From Clostridium guangxiense (GTDB lineage Bacteria; Bacillota; Clostridia; Clostridiales; Clostridiaceae), in the NCBI RefSeq assembly GCF_021043395.1, contig NZ_JAJNKE010000020.1, forward strand, positions 1 to 64,000: 64,000 bases of DNA. The letters run 5' to 3'. The notes beneath the pieces were generated by a model that worked only from the letters and a program-made list of their open reading frames with translations, was not told the origin of the DNA and did no database searches. Shown piece by piece: positions 21,317-32,506 of this stretch; positions within the stretch are counted from its first letter, which is position 1, and each line of letters begins with the position of its first letter. The position numbers and the translations under genes are program-made.

Positions 21317-21937
21317 ATGCCTACTGTAGGATTATTTAATAATGAAGGACAAAAGGTTGGAGACATAGAATTGTCCGAAAAAGTTTTCGGAGCAGAAGTA
21401 AATGCAGATGCATTACATCAAGTTGTAGTTGCATTACTTGCAAATAAAAGACAGGGAACACAAAGTGCTAAAACTAGAACAGAAGTTTCTGGAGGCGGAA
21501 TAAAACCTTGGAGACAAAAAGGAACAGGTAGAGCAAGACAAGGTTCAATACGTTCACCACAATGGATTCATGGTGGTATAGTATTTGCACCAAAGCCAAG
21601 AGATTATAGAATTTCAATTCCAAAGTCAATGAAAAAGACTGCTATGATTTCAGCTTTATCAAGCAAGGTTGCTGAGAATGAAATGGTTGTTTTAGAAGAT
21701 TTGAAATTTGATGCACCAAAAACAAAAGAAGCTATTAAATTGCTTAAAGCTTTTGAAGCTAAAAAAGCACTTATTGTTGTTTCCGAATCAGATGAAAATG
21801 TATATAAATCAATAAGAAATATACCTGGTGCAGCAGTAGTTCCAGCAAATAATATAAATGTATATGACATATTAAAATATGAAAAATTCATAATAACTAA
21901 GGACGCTGTATCAAAAATTGAGGAGGTGTATGCATAA
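21317..21937 (+). CDS. rplD: 50S ribosomal protein L4
   Basis: 206 residues. The tunnel loop [20 protein letters not shown], site of macrolide-resistance changes, is wild type. The stop codon TAA overlaps the rplW ATG (TAATG), and the rplW binding site GGAGGTG lies inside the last L4 codons, so the two are translationally coupled. Confidence 0.97.
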   Translation: MPTVGLFNNEGQKVGDIELSEKVFGAEVNADALHQVVVALLANKRQGTQSAKTRTEVSGGGIKPWRQKGTGRARQGSIRSPQWIHGGIVFAPKPRDYRISIPKSMKKTAMISALSSKVAENEMVVLEDLKFDAPKTKEAIKLLKAFEAKKALIVVSESDENVYKSIRNIPGAAVVPANNINVYDILKYEKFIITKDAVSKIEEVYA

Positions 21938-22236
21938 TGTATACAAATAGCCATGATATACTAAGAAGACCAGTTATAACAGAAAAAAGTATGGCAGAAA
22001 TGGCAAACAAGAAGTACACCTTTATAGTAGATGTTCATGCAAACAAACCTCAAATAAAGAAAGCAGTTGAAGAAGTTTTTGGCGTTAAAGTTGAAGATGT
22101 TAAAACTGCAAATGTACTCGGAAAAACAAAAAGAGTTGGGGTTCATGTTGGTAAGAGACCAGACTATAAAAAAGCTGTAATTAAATTGACAGCAGATAGC
22201 AAGGCTATAGAATTCTTTGAAGGAATGCAGCAGTAA
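21937..22236 (+). CDS. rplW: 50S ribosomal protein L23
   Basis: 99 residues. Contains the signature [13 protein letters not shown] and [24 protein letters not shown]23 forms the rim of the exit tunnel and docks trigger factor and SRP. Its start overlaps the rplD stop by one base. Confidence 0.97.
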   Translation: MYTNSHDILRRPVITEKSMAEMANKKYTFIVDVHANKPQIKKAVEEVFGVKVEDVKTANVLGKTKRVGVHVGKRPDYKKAVIKLTADSKAIEFFEGMQQ

Positions 22237-22288
22237 TAAAGCAGTTAGTGGCTAAAAGCCAGAAAAGCGAAAAAAAGGAGGAATAAAC

Positions 22289-23122
22289 ATGGCAGTAAAA
22301 GGTTTTAAACCTACTTCCCCTTCATTAAGGCAAATGACTATGCCTACTTTTGAAGAAATAACAACTGATGTCCCAGAAAAATCATTGTTAGTTGCTTTAA
22401 AAAGTAAAGCAGGAAGAAATGCTCAGGGAAAAATAACAGTTCGTCATAAAGGCGGCGGAGTTAAACAAAAATATAGAATAATAGATTTTAAGAGAAATAA
22501 AGATGGTGTTCCAGCTAAGGTTACAACTATAGAATATGATCCAAATAGATCAGCATATATAGCTTTAGTTGTTTATGCTGATGGTGAAAAGAGATACATA
22601 ATTGCTCCAGTTGGATTACAAGTTGGAAATACTATTGTATCAGGACCAGATGCTGATATTAAGGTTGGAAATACACTTCCAATTAAAAACATACCAGTTG
22701 GTACAGTAATTCACAATGTTGAATTAGCAGCTGGAAAAGGAGCTCAATTAGTTAGAGCAGCAGGTTCATCTGCACAGCTTATGGCTAAAGAAGGAGAATA
22801 TGCTCAACTCAGACTTCCAAGTGGTGAAATGAGATATGTTAGATTAGAATGCAGAGCAACTATAGGAACAGTATCAAATCTAACACATGAGATTGTTAAC
22901 TTAGGTAAGGCTGGAAGAAAGAGACATCTTGGTATAAGACCAACTGTTAGAGGTTCTGTCATGAACCCTAATGACCATCCACACGGTGGTGGAGAAGGTA
23001 AATCACCAGTTGGAAGACCAGGACCAGTTACACCATGGGGTAAACCAGCTCTTGGATATAAAACAAGAAAGCATAAAAAATACTCAGATAGACTTATTGT
23101 TAAAAGAAGAAATGAAAAATAG
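22289..23122 (+). CDS. rplB: 50S ribosomal protein L2
   Basis: 277 residues. Carries [16 protein letters not shown] and the C-terminal block [15 protein letters not shown] with the conserved His near the peptidyl transferase centre. Strong AAAGGAGG upstream. Confidence 0.98.
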   Translation: MAVKGFKPTSPSLRQMTMPTFEEITTDVPEKSLLVALKSKAGRNAQGKITVRHKGGGVKQKYRIIDFKRNKDGVPAKVTTIEYDPNRSAYIALVVYADGEKRYIIAPVGLQVGNTIVSGPDADIKVGNTLPIKNIPVGTVIHNVELAAGKGAQLVRAAGSSAQLMAKEGEYAQLRLPSGEMRYVRLECRATIGTVSNLTHEIVNLGKAGRKRHLGIRPTVRGSVMNPNDHPHGGGEGKSPVGRPGPVTPWGKPALGYKTRKHKKYSDRLIVKRRNEK

Positions 23123-23193
23123 CAATTTGAAGAGAATTCTTATGTTCTCTTCAATACTATGCTTATATGAAGTTATGAAGGGAGGACAATTAA

Positions 23194-23475
23194 GTGAGTA
23201 GATCAGTAAAAAAAGGACCTTTTGTGAAAGAGTCATTATTAGAAAAAATAGAAGCAATGAACAAAGCTGGAGAAAAGAAAGTTGTAAAAACTTGGTCTAG
23301 AAGTTCAACTATTTTTCCTCAAATGATAGGTCATACTATAGCAGTTCATGATGGTAGAAAACATGTGCCAGTTTATATAAGTGAAGATATGGTAGGACAT
23401 AAATTAGGAGAATTCGTTCTCACAAGAACTTTTAAGGGTCATGGAAATACGGAGAAGACAACATCAGTTAAATAG
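23194..23475 (+). CDS. rpsS: 30S ribosomal protein S19
   Basis: 93 residues from GTG 23194 behind GGGAGG. Starts [10 protein letters not shown] and contains the signature [16 protein letters not shown]. Binds 16S rRNA with S13 in the head. Confidence 0.97.
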   Translation: MSRSVKKGPFVKESLLEKIEAMNKAGEKKVVKTWSRSSTIFPQMIGHTIAVHDGRKHVPVYISEDMVGHKLGEFVLTRTFKGHGNTEKTTSVK

Positions 23476-23495
23476 TATGGAAGGAGGTAGCTTTT

Positions 23496-23831
23496 ATGGA
23501 AGCTAAAGCTATAGCTAAATACATTAGAATGTCCTCAACAAAAGTTAAAATCGTTCTTGATTTAATAAGAGGAAAAGATATTAAGGAAGCATTTGCTATA
23601 TTGCAGTATACACCTAAAGATGCTGCAGTTGTTGTAAATAAATTATTAAAATCTGCTGTGGCCAATGCAGAAAACAATCTAAACTTAGATATAAATAGAT
23701 TATATGTGTCAGAAGCCTATGCTTGCCAGGGATCAACATTGAAAAGATATCAACCTCATGCACAAGGCAGAGCTTTTCCTATAAAGAAAAGATCAAGTCA
23801 CATAACATTGGTTGTAAAAGAAAGAGAATAA
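23496..23831 (+). CDS. rplV: 50S ribosomal protein L22
   Basis: 111 residues. Begins with [21 protein letters not shown] and holds the tunnel-lining hairpin [18 protein letters not shown], a macrolide-resistance hot spot, in wild-type form. Confidence 0.97.
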   Translation: MEAKAIAKYIRMSSTKVKIVLDLIRGKDIKEAFAILQYTPKDAAVVVNKLLKSAVANAENNLNLDINRLYVSEAYACQGSTLKRYQPHAQGRAFPIKKRSSHITLVVKERE

Positions 23832-23847
23832 AGAAGGAGGGAAATAG

Positions 23848-24516
23848 ATGGGTCAAAAAGTAAATCCAAACGGTTTTAGAGTTGGCGTTATTAAAGATTG
23901 GAATGCAAAATGGTATGCAGATAACAAGAATTTTGCAAATTATCTTGTTGAAGATAATAAAATAAGAGAATATATAAAAAGTAAACTTGTTAACTCTGGA
24001 GTTTCTAAAGTAGAAATAGAGAGAGCAGCAAAGAAAGTTAAGCTTAACATATATACTGCTAAGCCTGGTATGGTTATAGGAAAAGGCGGTCAAGGAATAG
24101 AAGCACTTAAAAAAGGATTGCTTACTGTAGTTAATAATGCAAATGTATTAATTAATATAGTAGAAGTTAAAAATGCTGATGCAAATGCACAACTTATGGC
24201 AGAAAACATAGCTCAGCAGCTTGAAAGAAGAATTTCTTTTAGAAGAGCAATGAAACAAACAATTCAAAGAGCAATGAGATCTGGTGCGAAGGGTGTAAAA
24301 GCATCTTGTGCTGGAAGACTTGCAGGTGCTGAAATAGCAAGAACAGAACAATATCATGATGGAACTATTCCATTACAGACATTAAGAGCTGATATAGACT
24401 ATGGTTTTGCAGAAGCAGATACTACCTATGGAAAAATAGGAGTAAAAGTATGGGTATACAAAGGTGAAATTCTTCCAGCTAAAAAGGTAGAAAAGAAGGA
24501 AGAAGTTAACGCGTAA
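23848..24516 (+). CDS. rpsC: 30S ribosomal protein S3
   Basis: 222 residues. Starts [12 protein letters not shown] and includes a type II KH domain ([15 protein letters not shown]) that helps the mRNA entry helicase activity. The tail is a short lysine/glutamate run. Confidence 0.98.
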   Translation: MGQKVNPNGFRVGVIKDWNAKWYADNKNFANYLVEDNKIREYIKSKLVNSGVSKVEIERAAKKVKLNIYTAKPGMVIGKGGQGIEALKKGLLTVVNNANVLINIVEVKNADANAQLMAENIAQQLERRISFRRAMKQTIQRAMRSGAKGVKASCAGRLAGAEIARTEQYHDGTIPLQTLRADIDYGFAEADTTYGKIGVKVWVYKGEILPAKKVEKKEEVNA

Positions 24517-24533
24517 GGAAGGAGGAATACGTT

Positions 24534-24977
24534 ATGTTAATGCCTAAAAGAGTTAAACATCGTAAAGTACAACGTGGTAGAATGAAAGGCAAGGCTACAA
24601 GAGGCAATTTTATCGCATATGGTGATTACGGTCTTCAAGCAGTAGAATGTGGTTGGATCAAAAGTAATCAGATAGAAGCAGCCAGAATAGCTATAAATAG
24701 ATATCTTAAAAGAGGGGGAAAAATTTGGATAAAGATTTTCCCAGACAAACCAGTAACTGAAAAACCAGCAGAAACTCGTATGGGTTCCGGTAAAGGTTCA
24801 CCAGAATATTGGGTAGCAGTTGTAAAACCAGGTAGAATATTATTCGAAATGTCTGGTGTTACAGAAGAGCAAGCAAGAGAAGCTCTTAGACTTGCATCAC
24901 ATAAACTTCCTATAAAGACTAAGTTTGTTGCAAGGAAGGACTTTGAGGAAATGGGTGGTGAAATTAATGAAGGCTAA
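24534..24977 (+). CDS. rplP: 50S ribosomal protein L16
   Basis: 147 residues starting [19 protein letters not shown], the standard N-terminus, so ATG 24534 is preferred over ATG 24540. Contains [17 protein letters not shown]. The end overlaps the rpmC start by 11 bases. Confidence 0.97.
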   Translation: MLMPKRVKHRKVQRGRMKGKATRGNFIAYGDYGLQAVECGWIKSNQIEAARIAINRYLKRGGKIWIKIFPDKPVTEKPAETRMGSGKGSPEYWVAVVKPGRILFEMSGVTEEQAREALRLASHKLPIKTKFVARKDFEEMGGEINEG

Positions 24978-25161
24978 TGAATTAAGAGAAAAAACTCCTC
25001 AAGATTTAAAAGTTCAGTTAGATGATTTAAAGTCAGAATTATTTAGATTAAGATTCCAGTTAGCTACTGGTCAACTTGAAAATCCGATGAGAATAAGGGA
25101 AGTAAAAAAATCAATAGCCCAGATTAAGACCATCCAAAGAGAAGAAGAGTTGAGGGCTTAA
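24967..25161 (+). CDS. rpmC: 50S ribosomal protein L29
   Basis: 64 residues from ATG 24967 ([14 protein letters not shown]), the usual L29 beginning; the longer frame from 24925 adds translated L16 shadow. Ends with the helix pair containing [20 protein letters not shown]. Overlaps rplP by 11 bases, so it is probably coupled. Confidence 0.96.
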   Translation: MKANELREKTPQDLKVQLDDLKSELFRLRFQLATGQLENPMRIREVKKSIAQIKTIQREEELRA

Positions 25162-25191
25162 AACAGTAGTTTTGAAAGGAGGCTTATGCAG

Positions 25192-25446
25192 TTGGAAAGA
25201 GGAAACAGAAAAACAAGAATAGGAAGAGTAGTATCCGATAAAATGGATAAGACAATAGTTGTCGCTGTTGAAACAAAAGTACGTCATCCTTTGTATGGTA
25301 AAACTGTAAACAGAACAACTAAATTTAAAGCTCATGATGAAAATAATGAATGTAAAGTTAATGATAAAGTATTAATAATGGAAACAAGACCATTGTCTAA
25401 AGATAAGAGATGGAGACTTGTGGAAATAGTTGAAAAAGCTAAATAA
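25192..25446 (+). CDS. rpsQ: 30S ribosomal protein S17
   Basis: 84 residues from TTG 25192. AAAGGAGG ends at 25182, only 3 bases before ATG 25186 but 9 before the TTG, and the family starts MERxxRKTRxGRVVSDK, so TTG is the better start. Contains the signature [20 protein letters not shown]. Confidence 0.93.
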   Translation: MERGNRKTRIGRVVSDKMDKTIVVAVETKVRHPLYGKTVNRTTKFKAHDENNECKVNDKVLIMETRPLSKDKRWRLVEIVEKAK

Positions 25447-25470
25447 TTTGTTCGAAAGGAGGGTGTCTAT

Positions 25471-25839
25471 ATGATACAAGAGCAGACTAGATTAAAGGCT
25501 GCAGATAATTCTGGAGCAAAGGAAATTATGTGTATAAGAGTATTAGGTGGTTCCAAGAGAAAATGGGGAAACATCGGTGATATAATAGTTGCCAGCGTTA
25601 AAAGTGCAACACCAGGTGGAGTTGTCAAAAAGGGAGAAGTCGTTAAGGCTGTAATTGTTAGATCTGTTAAAGGATTAAGAAGAGCAGACGGTTCATACAT
25701 AAAATTTGATGAAAATGCTGCTGTTATAATAAAAGACGATAAGCAACCAAAGGGAACTCGTATTTTTGGGCCTGTTGCAAGGGAGTTAAGAGATAAAGAT
25801 TTTAATAAAATATTATCATTAGCACCTGAAGTTCTATAG
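25471..25839 (+). CDS. rplN: 50S ribosomal protein L14
   Basis: 122 residues, exact family length. Begins [18 protein letters not shown] and contains [15 protein letters not shown]. Forms intersubunit bridges and binds RsfS. AAAGGAGGG upstream. Confidence 0.98.
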   Translation: MIQEQTRLKAADNSGAKEIMCIRVLGGSKRKWGNIGDIIVASVKSATPGGVVKKGEVVKAVIVRSVKGLRRADGSYIKFDENAAVIIKDDKQPKGTRIFGPVARELRDKDFNKILSLAPEVL

Positions 25840-25855
25840 TGAGGAGGTGTCTTTA

Positions 25856-26176
25856 ATGGCAAATAAAGTGCATATCAGAAAGCAAGATTCTGTTGTTGTT
25901 ATATCAGGTAAGGATAAGGGCAAAATAGGAGAAGTTTTGGCTGTATTCCCTAAAAAAGGTACTGTATTGGTTAAAGATGTTAACATAGTTGTAAAACATC
26001 AAAAACCAAATAAACAAAATATGCAGGGCGGTTTAATAAATAAAGAAGCTCCAATAAATACTTCTAAAGTTATGTTATACTGCACAAAATGTAAAACTGC
26101 TACTAGAATTAGTAAAAAGATACTTGACGATGGAACCAAAGTCAGAGTATGCAAGAAATGTGGAGAAACATTTTAA
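25856..26176 (+). CDS. rplX: 50S ribosomal protein L24
   Basis: 106 residues from ATG 25856; GTG 25847 lies within the GAGGAGGTG binding site. KOW motif (VVVISGKDKGKIGEVLAVFP) at the N-terminus. The C-terminus carries two CxxC pairs, CTKC and CKKC, which probably bind zinc as in many anaerobic Firmicutes; Bacillus-type L24 often keeps them too. Confidence 0.96.
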   Translation: MANKVHIRKQDSVVVISGKDKGKIGEVLAVFPKKGTVLVKDVNIVVKHQKPNKQNMQGGLINKEAPINTSKVMLYCTKCKTATRISKKILDDGTKVRVCKKCGETF

Positions 26177-26198
26177 ATTCTGAAAGGAGGTCAATTTA

Positions 26199-26741
26199 AT
26201 GATTCCAAGACTTAAAGAAAAATATGAAAAAGAAATTGTTCCAGCTTTGATGGAAAAATTCGGATATAAAAATATAATGGAAGTACCAAGGCTCGAGAAG
26301 ATCGTTATTAACATGGGTGTTGGTGAAGCTAAAGAAAATCAGAAGGTTTTAGAATCAGCTGTTGCAGATATGCAATTAATATCAGGTCAAAAACCTGTTT
26401 TAACAAGAGCTAAAAAATCAATAGCTAATTTTAAAATAAGACAAAACATGCCTTTGGGTTGTAAGGTTACTTTAAGAAAAAGCAAAATGTATGAGTTTGC
26501 TGATAAATTAATAAATGTAGCTCTTCCAAGAGTTAGAGACTTTAGAGGAGTTTCAAGTAATGCATTTGATGGTAGAGGAAACTATGCTTTAGGAATAAAG
26601 GAACAATTGATATTCCCTGAAGTAGAATATGATAAGATAGATAAAATTAGAGGTATGGATATAATCTTTGTTACAAATTCAAAGACTGATGAAGAAGCAA
26701 GAGAATTATTAAGATTCCTTGGAATGCCATTCGCTCAATAA
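26199..26741 (+). CDS. rplE: 50S ribosomal protein L5
   Basis: 180 residues, normal. Contains [18 protein letters not shown], the 5S rRNA contact region and the signature [11 protein letters not shown]. Organises 5S rRNA with L18. Confidence 0.98.
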   Translation: MIPRLKEKYEKEIVPALMEKFGYKNIMEVPRLEKIVINMGVGEAKENQKVLESAVADMQLISGQKPVLTRAKKSIANFKIRQNMPLGCKVTLRKSKMYEFADKLINVALPRVRDFRGVSSNAFDGRGNYALGIKEQLIFPEVEYDKIDKIRGMDIIFVTNSKTDEEARELLRFLGMPFAQ

Positions 26742-26757
26742 TAAGGAGGGGAATAAG

Positions 26758-26943
26758 ATGGCGCGTAAAGCTTTAATAGAAAAATGGAAAAAAGAACCTA
26801 AGTTTTCAACAAGAGCTTATACAAGATGCAAAATATGTGGAAGACCACATTCAGTATTAAAGAAATATGGAATATGTCGTATTTGCTTTAGAGAACTTGC
26901 ATACAAAGGTGAAATACCTGGTTGTAAAAAAGCAAGTTGGTAA
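26758..26943 (+). CDS. rpsZ: 30S ribosomal protein S14, zinc-containing type
   Basis: 61 residues from ATG 26758, behind AAGGAGGGG; the longer frame from 26719 is the L5 tail in another frame. The short form with C24-x2-C27 and C40-x2-C43 (CKICGRP, CRIC) is the zinc type. No zinc-free paralogue is in this window. Confidence 0.96.
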   Translation: MARKALIEKWKKEPKFSTRAYTRCKICGRPHSVLKKYGICRICFRELAYKGEIPGCKKASW

Positions 26944-26971
26944 TATTTATTGATTGAAAGGAGGCATAATT

Positions 26972-27376
26972 ATGAGCGGAGTTACTACAGATCCAATAGC
27001 TGATTTGATAACACGTATAAGAAACGCAAATATAGTTAAACATGAAGTTGTTGAATTACCTTCATCAAAAATAAAAAAGGCTATAGTTAATATATTGCTT
27101 AGAGAAGGTTATTTAAAGGATATAGAGGAATATACAGACGGTGTTGTACCTATGCTTAGATTATCTATGAAATACGGAAAAGGCAAGGAAAGAACAATAA
27201 CTGGACTTAAAAGAATATCAAAACCAGGTCTTAGAGTTTATTCTAGAAAAGAAGAAACTCCAAAAGTTTTAAATGGACTTGGAATTGCAATTATATCTAC
27301 TTCTAAAGGAATCGTTACTGATAGAGAAGCTAGAAAATTAGGTTTAGGCGGAGAAGTACTTTGCTACGTATGGTAG
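26972..27376 (+). CDS. rpsH: 30S ribosomal protein S8
   Basis: 134 residues from ATG 26972 behind GAAAGGAGG; a TTG at 26954 precedes the binding site. Begins [16 protein letters not shown] and ends [11 protein letters not shown], both characteristic. Central 16S rRNA binder and, in E. coli, repressor of the spc operon. Confidence 0.97.
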   Translation: MSGVTTDPIADLITRIRNANIVKHEVVELPSSKIKKAIVNILLREGYLKDIEEYTDGVVPMLRLSMKYGKGKERTITGLKRISKPGLRVYSRKEETPKVLNGLGIAIISTSKGIVTDREARKLGLGGEVLCYVW

Positions 27377-27401
27377 TAAGGACAGAACAGGAGGTGTAAA
27401 T

Positions 27402-27941
27402 ATGTCGAGAATAGGAAAGCAGCCTGTAGTGATACCTAATGGTGTAACTGTTACGGTAACGCCAGACAATGTTGTTACTGTTAAAGGTTCAAAAGGTCAG
27501 CTTACTAAGGCTATGCATAAAGATATTAAAATTGCTGTTGAAGATACTCAAGTTGTAGTTACAAGACCAAGTGATGATAAAAATCATAGAGCACTTCACG
27601 GACTTACAAGGGCTTTAATAAATAATATGGTAATCGGAGTTACAGAAGGATTTACTAAAACCTTAGAGTTAGTTGGTGTTGGTTATAGAGCACAACTTAA
27701 AGGAAAGAAATTAACACTGAGCTTAGGATATTCACATCCAGTTGAAATAGATGCTGTTGAAGGCGTTAACTTTGAAACTCCAGATGCAAATACTATACTT
27801 GTAAAAGGTGTAGATAAAGAGTTAGTTGGAGCTGTAGCAGCAAACATCAGAACATGGAGAGAACCTGAACCTTATAAAGGAAAAGGAATTAAATATAAAG
27901 ATGAAGTTATAAGGCGTAAAGAAGGTAAAACTGGTAAATAA
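27402..27941 (+). CDS. rplF: 50S ribosomal protein L6
   Basis: 179 residues, two homologous domains. Starts [14 protein letters not shown], contains LVGVGYRA and ends with [20 protein letters not shown]. Confidence 0.98.
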   Translation: MSRIGKQPVVIPNGVTVTVTPDNVVTVKGSKGQLTKAMHKDIKIAVEDTQVVVTRPSDDKNHRALHGLTRALINNMVIGVTEGFTKTLELVGVGYRAQLKGKKLTLSLGYSHPVEIDAVEGVNFETPDANTILVKGVDKELVGAVAANIRTWREPEPYKGKGIKYKDEVIRRKEGKTGK

Positions 27942-27962
27942 TAAGAAGGGAGTGAAAGGATA

Positions 27963-28325
27963 ATGTTCAGCAAGCAAAATAAATCTGAGGCTAGACAAAA
28001 GCGTCATTTAAGAGTACGTAAAAAAATATCTGGTACTCCTGAAAGACCAAGACTTGCAGTGTATAGAAGTGAAAAAAATATTTATGCACAGATTATAGAT
28101 GATGTAAATTCTAATACATTAGTATCAGCTTCAACTTTGGATAAAGATTTTTCTTTGAAAATTGGAAGCAACAAAGAAGCAGCAAAAGTTGTTGGAGAAG
28201 AACTTGCAAAGAAAGCTTTAGCAAAGGGCATAGAACAAGTTGTTTTTGATAAAGGTGGATACATATATCACGGAAGAATCAAAGAACTTGCAGAAGGCGC
28301 AAGAGAAGTTGGATTAAAATTCTAA
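27963..28325 (+). CDS. rplR: 50S ribosomal protein L18
   Basis: 120 residues. Basic N-terminus ([20 protein letters not shown]) and C-terminal [20 protein letters not shown]. Binds 5S rRNA with L5. Confidence 0.97.
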   Translation: MFSKQNKSEARQKRHLRVRKKISGTPERPRLAVYRSEKNIYAQIIDDVNSNTLVSASTLDKDFSLKIGSNKEAAKVVGEELAKKALAKGIEQVVFDKGGYIYHGRIKELAEGAREVGLKF

Positions 28326-28342
28326 TAGAAGGAGGGAAATAA

Positions 28343-28840
28343 ATGAGAATAGATCCTAGTACACTTGATCTTAAAGAAAAAGTTGTATTTATAAATAGAG
28401 TTGCTAAGGTTGTTAAAGGTGGTAGAAATTTTAGATTCAGCGCTTTAGTGGTTGTAGGAGACGAAAACGGACACGTAGGCGTTGGAACAGGAAAATCAGT
28501 TGAAATACCTGAAGCAATTAGAAAAGGAATAGAAGATGCTAAGAAGAACTTAGTTCATGTATCCATGGTTGGAACAACAGTTCCTCATGAAATATATGGA
28601 GAGTTTGGAACAGGAAGAGTTCTTATAATGCCTGCTTCTGAGGGAACAGGAGTTATAGCTGGTGGTCCTGTAAGAGCCGTACTTGAGCTTGCTGGACTTA
28701 AAGACGTAAGAGCAAAATCCTTAGGATCAAACAATGCAAGAAATATGGTTAACGCTACACTTAACGGTTTATCAAGATTAAGAACGGTTGAAGAAATTGC
28801 CGCTTTAAGAGGTAAAACTGTTGAAGAAATTTTAGGATAG
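28343..28840 (+). CDS. rpsE: 30S ribosomal protein S5
   Basis: 165 residues. Double-stranded RNA-binding fold with [19 protein letters not shown], the spectinomycin loop region ([10 protein letters not shown]) in wild-type form, and C-terminal [19 protein letters not shown]. Overlaps nothing; rpmD follows after 12 bases. Confidence 0.97.
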   Translation: MRIDPSTLDLKEKVVFINRVAKVVKGGRNFRFSALVVVGDENGHVGVGTGKSVEIPEAIRKGIEDAKKNLVHVSMVGTTVPHEIYGEFGTGRVLIMPASEGTGVIAGGPVRAVLELAGLKDVRAKSLGSNNARNMVNATLNGLSRLRTVEEIAALRGKTVEEILG

Positions 28841-28852
28841 GAGGAGTAAGGC

Positions 28853-29032
28853 ATGGCTAAAATTTCAGTAACACTTAAAAAGAGTTTAAATGGAAGAAAA
28901 AAAGATCATATAGCTACAGCAAATGCTCTTGGTCTTAGAAAAATAGGTCATACAGTGGAACATGAAGATACTCCTCAAATTAGAGGTATGGTTAAAAAAA
29001 TAGATTATCTTCTAGATGTAAAAGAAGCATAA
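28853..29032 (+). CDS. rpmD: 50S ribosomal protein L30
   Basis: 59 residues, too short for many ORF searches. Starts [19 protein letters not shown] and contains [21 protein letters not shown], the family core. Behind AGGAGTAAGGC, between rpsE and rplO as expected in the spc operon. Confidence 0.96.
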   Translation: MAKISVTLKKSLNGRKKDHIATANALGLRKIGHTVEHEDTPQIRGMVKKIDYLLDVKEA

Positions 29033-29050
29033 AAAAAGGAGGTGTATTTT

Positions 29051-29491
29051 ATGAAACTTCATGAATTGAAACCTGCTGACGGAGCTAGAAAATCACCTAA
29101 AAGAATTGGTAGAGGTACTGGATCAGGTTTAGGAAGAAATGCCGGAAAAGGTGAAAAAGGTCAAAAAGCAAGAAGTGGTGGCGGAGTAAGACCAGGATTT
29201 GAAGGAGGTCAGATGCCACTATATAGAAGGCTTCCAAAGAGAGGATTCACAAATATATTTGCAAAAGACATTACAGCTATAAATCTTGATAGATTAAATA
29301 TATTTGAAGATGGAACAGAAGTTACAATTGACTTACTTCTCGAAAGAGGCGTAATTAGCAAAGCTAATGACGGAGTAAAAATATTAGGAAACGGAGAACT
29401 CACAAGGAAGTTAACTGTAAAAGTTAATAAATTTTCCAAAACAGCGGCTGAAAAAATTGAAGCAGCTGGAGGAAGAGCAGAGGTGGTATAG
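29051..29491 (+). CDS. rplO: 50S ribosomal protein L15
   Basis: 146 residues from ATG 29051 ([14 protein letters not shown]) behind AAAGGAGGTG; GTG 29042 is inside that site. Glycine-rich N-terminal extension ([20 protein letters not shown]) and [15 protein letters not shown]. Its stop codon is directly followed by the secY start. Confidence 0.97.
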   Translation: MKLHELKPADGARKSPKRIGRGTGSGLGRNAGKGEKGQKARSGGGVRPGFEGGQMPLYRRLPKRGFTNIFAKDITAINLDRLNIFEDGTEVTIDLLLERGVISKANDGVKILGNGELTRKLTVKVNKFSKTAAEKIEAAGGRAEVV

Positions 29492-30775
29492 TTGTTATCA
29501 ACCTTACGTAATGCATGGAAAGTTAAGGATTTAAGAAAAAGAATACTATTTACAGTTGCGATGATTTTAATTTACAGGTTGGGGAATTTTATTCCCGTAC
29601 CTGGAGTTAATGCATCAAAAGTCTTAAATTTAACTAGCAACTCTGGTTCACTTTTAGGTTTTTATGATATGATATCTGGAGGAGCTTTCAGTAAATTTAG
29701 TATATTTGCAATGGGAGTTCTTCCTTATATTAATTCATCAATTATAATTCAGTTATTAACTATAGCAATTCCTAGCCTTGAGCAGTTATCTAAAGAAGGC
29801 GAAGAGGGAAGAAAAAAGATACAAAAGTATACCAGATACTCGGCAGTTGCATTGTCTGTATTACAATCATTTGCATTTTATGCTATAATAAAAAGCTCTG
29901 GGGCTTTAGATAATGACAATAAACTTAGCATGTTTCTTATAATGCTAACACTTACTACTTCTTCTACGTTCTTAATGTGGATAGGAGATAGAATTACGGA
30001 AAATGGTATAGGAAATGGAGCATCTTTTATAATTTTTACAAGTATTATATCAAGATTCCCAAGTTCAGCGTATAATTTATATAAGCTGCAAACAACTGGA
30101 ATTGTAGATATAGTTTCTTTAGCAGTATTTGCTGTTGCAGCAGCTGTTATATTTGTGCTTGTAGTAATAGCAACATTAGCTGAAAGAAGAATACCTGTAC
30201 AATATGCTGGAAAAGCAGCTGGTGGTAAAGTTATTAAAAGTCAGTCTTCACATATACCTATAAATATGAATGCATCATGCATAATAGCAATAATATTTGC
30301 TATGTCCGTTATGGGATTCCCAGAAACAATAGCTCAATTTTGGCCTACGTCTGGATTTAGTAAGTTTGTAACTGGCAGTCCATATAGTATTTTTAAATCA
30401 AATAGCATACTTTATGTAATAGCGTACTTTATATTTATAATTTTCTTTACTTGGTTCTATACTCAGGTAACCTTTAAACCAGAGGAAATGTCAGAGAACA
30501 TGCATAAGTCTGCTGGATTTATCCCGGGAATAAGACCTGGAGAACCAACGACAAGATATATAGAAAAAGTACTAGATAAAACATCAATTTTAGGAGGATT
30601 ATTTGCAGCAGTTATTGCAATAGCTCCTATAGTAGTACAAATGAGTAATAAAGGATTTAAAGATGTATATTTTGCAAGCACAGGATTATTAATTGTTGTA
30701 GGTGTTGCATCTGATACATTAAGATCATTACAATCTCAATTGATAATGAGACATTATCATGGTTTCTTAAAATAA
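29492..30775 (+). CDS. secY: Protein translocase subunit SecY
   Basis: 427 residues, ten predicted membrane spans. Begins at TTG 29492 immediately after the rplO stop, with AGGTGG inside the rplO end, so it is coupled. Contains FIPVPGVN near the first span, the plug region SGGAFSKFSIFAMGVLPYIN, and the cytosolic loop AERRIPVQYAGKAAGG that contacts SecA and ribosomes. Pore of the general secretion machinery with SecE (4232-4456). Confidence 0.97.
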   Translation: MLSTLRNAWKVKDLRKRILFTVAMILIYRLGNFIPVPGVNASKVLNLTSNSGSLLGFYDMISGGAFSKFSIFAMGVLPYINSSIIIQLLTIAIPSLEQLSKEGEEGRKKIQKYTRYSAVALSVLQSFAFYAIIKSSGALDNDNKLSMFLIMLTLTTSSTFLMWIGDRITENGIGNGASFIIFTSIISRFPSSAYNLYKLQTTGIVDIVSLAVFAVAAAVIFVLVVIATLAERRIPVQYAGKAAGGKVIKSQSSHIPINMNASCIIAIIFAMSVMGFPETIAQFWPTSGFSKFVTGSPYSIFKSNSILYVIAYFIFIIFFTWFYTQVTFKPEEMSENMHKSAGFIPGIRPGEPTTRYIEKVLDKTSILGGLFAAVIAIAPIVVQMSNKGFKDVYFASTGLLIVVGVASDTLRSLQSQLIMRHYHGFLK

Positions 30776-30805
30776 ATAAGTATATTGATTATTGGGGATG
30801 ATTAA

Positions 30806-31462
30806 ATGAATTTAATATTGCTAGGCCCTCCGGGAGCAGGAAAGGGAACTCAAGCTAAATTAATTAGCAGCAATTTCAAAGTCCCACATATATCAACAGG
30901 TGATATTTTCAGGGCAAATATAAGTCAGAATACTGAACTTGGAATAAGAGCAAAACAGTATATGGATAAGGGACTTTTAGTTCCAGATGAAGTTACTATA
31001 GATATAGTTAAAGATAGACTTACAAAAGATGATTGTAAAAATGGATTCTTACTGGATGGTTTTCCTAGAACAGTTAAGCAAGCAGAGGCATTAGATAAGT
31101 TTTTAAACAAAAATGGCGGCAAAATAGATGCTTCAATTTTGATAGATGTACCTAAGGAAAGCATATTTGAAAGAATGACAGGTAGAAGAGTGTGCTCCAA
31201 ATGTGGAGCTAGTTATCACATCAAATTTAACCCTCCTAAGGTTGAAGGTAAATGTGATTTATGCGGCTCAGATGTTGTTCAAAGAAAAGATGACAGTGAG
31301 GAAACTGTAAAAGAAAGATTAGATGTTTATGATAAACAAACACAGCCGCTTGTAGAATACTATAAATCTCAAAAAGCGCTTAAGCCTGTAGATGGTGCTC
31401 AAGATATCAATAAAGTATTCGAGGACATTAAAAATGCCTTGAGAGAGAAGAATGTTAAATGA
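30806..31462 (+). CDS. adk: Adenylate kinase
   Basis: 218 residues. P-loop [28 protein letters not shown] and the LID domain with four cysteines (CSKCGAS and CDLCGSD), the zinc-binding long-LID form of Gram-positive bacteria. Interconverts AMP, ATP and ADP. The stop overlaps the map start (ATGA). Confidence 0.98.
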   Translation: MNLILLGPPGAGKGTQAKLISSNFKVPHISTGDIFRANISQNTELGIRAKQYMDKGLLVPDEVTIDIVKDRLTKDDCKNGFLLDGFPRTVKQAEALDKFLNKNGGKIDASILIDVPKESIFERMTGRRVCSKCGASYHIKFNPPKVEGKCDLCGSDVVQRKDDSEETVKERLDVYDKQTQPLVEYYKSQKALKPVDGAQDINKVFEDIKNALREKNVK

Positions 31463-32208
31463 TAATAATTAAAAATAATACTGAAATTGAATATATGAGA
31501 AAAGCAGGAAAGCTTACTGGAGAAACTCTTTTAATGCTTGAAGAAAAAGTAAAACCGGGTGTAACCACTGAAGAACTTGATAAATTAGCTGAAGATTATA
31601 TAAGAAAGCATGGAGGAATTCCTTCTTTCAAAGGTTATGGGGGATTTCCAGCATCAATATGTACTTCAATAAATGATGAAGTAATTCATGGTATACCATC
31701 TAAAAAGCGTCATTTACAAGAGGGAGACATTATAAGTGTAGATTGTGGAGCAATATTAAATGGATGGCAAGGAGATGCTGCTAGAACATTTCCAGTTGGT
31801 AAAGTTTCTGAAGAGGCACAAAAGCTTATTAGTGTTACAAAGGAAAGTTTCTTTAAGGGTGCTGAAAAAGCAGTAGTTGGAAATAGACTTACAGATATAT
31901 CTAATGCAGTTCAAACTTATGCTGAAAGTTTCGGATATTCTTTGGTAAGAGATTATGTGGGCCATGGAATAGGAAAAGAAATGCACGAAGATCCTGAAGT
32001 GCCTAATTACGGTAGATCAGGTAGAGGACCTAAATTAGTAAACGGAATGGTTATAGCAGTAGAGCCTATGGTTAACGTTGGTAAATACCAAGTAGTTACA
32101 CAGGATAATGGATGGACAGTAGTTACTGAAGATGGTAGCTTAGCTGCTCATTACGAAAATACAATTGCCATATTAGATGGTGGGTCGGAAATACTAACTT
32201 TGTGTTAA
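31459..32208 (+). CDS. map: Methionine aminopeptidase
   Basis: 249 residues, type I. Metal ligands of the pita-bread fold are visible in [19 protein letters not shown] (two Asp), [13 protein letters not shown] (His) and VIAVEPMVN (Glu), with a last Glu near ENTIAI. Removes N-terminal Met from new proteins. Overlaps adk by 4 bases. Confidence 0.97.
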   Translation: MIIIKNNTEIEYMRKAGKLTGETLLMLEEKVKPGVTTEELDKLAEDYIRKHGGIPSFKGYGGFPASICTSINDEVIHGIPSKKRHLQEGDIISVDCGAILNGWQGDAARTFPVGKVSEEAQKLISVTKESFFKGAEKAVVGNRLTDISNAVQTYAESFGYSLVRDYVGHGIGKEMHEDPEVPNYGRSGRGPKLVNGMVIAVEPMVNVGKYQVVTQDNGWTVVTEDGSLAAHYENTIAILDGGSEILTLC

Positions 32209-32220
32209 TGAGGTGAATGA

Positions 32221-32499
32221 ATGGGCAATGATTATATTGGCAAAGTTGTTTACTCAAAAGCAGGAAGAGATAAAGAAGGTTGCTTTATCATAACTGGTGT
32301 TATAGATGAACAATATGTATATATTTCTGACGGTTGTCTAAGGAAGGTTGAAAAACCTAAAAAGAAAAAAATTAAACATCTTTCCGTTACAAAAATTGTT
32401 TCAGAAGAAATAAGAGACAATTTAATTTCTGGAAAAAGTATAAGCAATGTAACTGTTAAAAAGTTTCTGCAGTCAGTATGCACTAATAAGGAGGTTTGA
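32221..32499 (+). CDS. KOW-domain RNA-binding protein, L14e/YlxQ-neighbour type
   Basis: 92 residues. Begins [21 protein letters not shown], the KOW motif seen in L14e/L6e/L27e-like proteins, followed by a lysine-rich stretch [11 protein letters not shown] and a C-terminal helical part. Genes of this kind lie between map and infA in many clostridia and bacilli and have no firm function; binding to the ribosome or mRNA is plausible from the KOW fold and the neighbourhood. infA starts 7 bases after it and uses a binding site inside its end. Confidence 0.8.
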   Translation: MGNDYIGKVVYSKAGRDKEGCFIITGVIDEQYVYISDGCLRKVEKPKKKKIKHLSVTKIVSEEIRDNLISGKSISNVTVKKFLQSVCTNKEV

Positions 32500-32506
32500 T
32501 TACCTT

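Noticed and set aside
22971-23201. A 76-codon frame overlapping the end of rplB
   Set aside because: It is a +1 frame shadow of rplB and runs through the rpsS binding site; no family resemblance.
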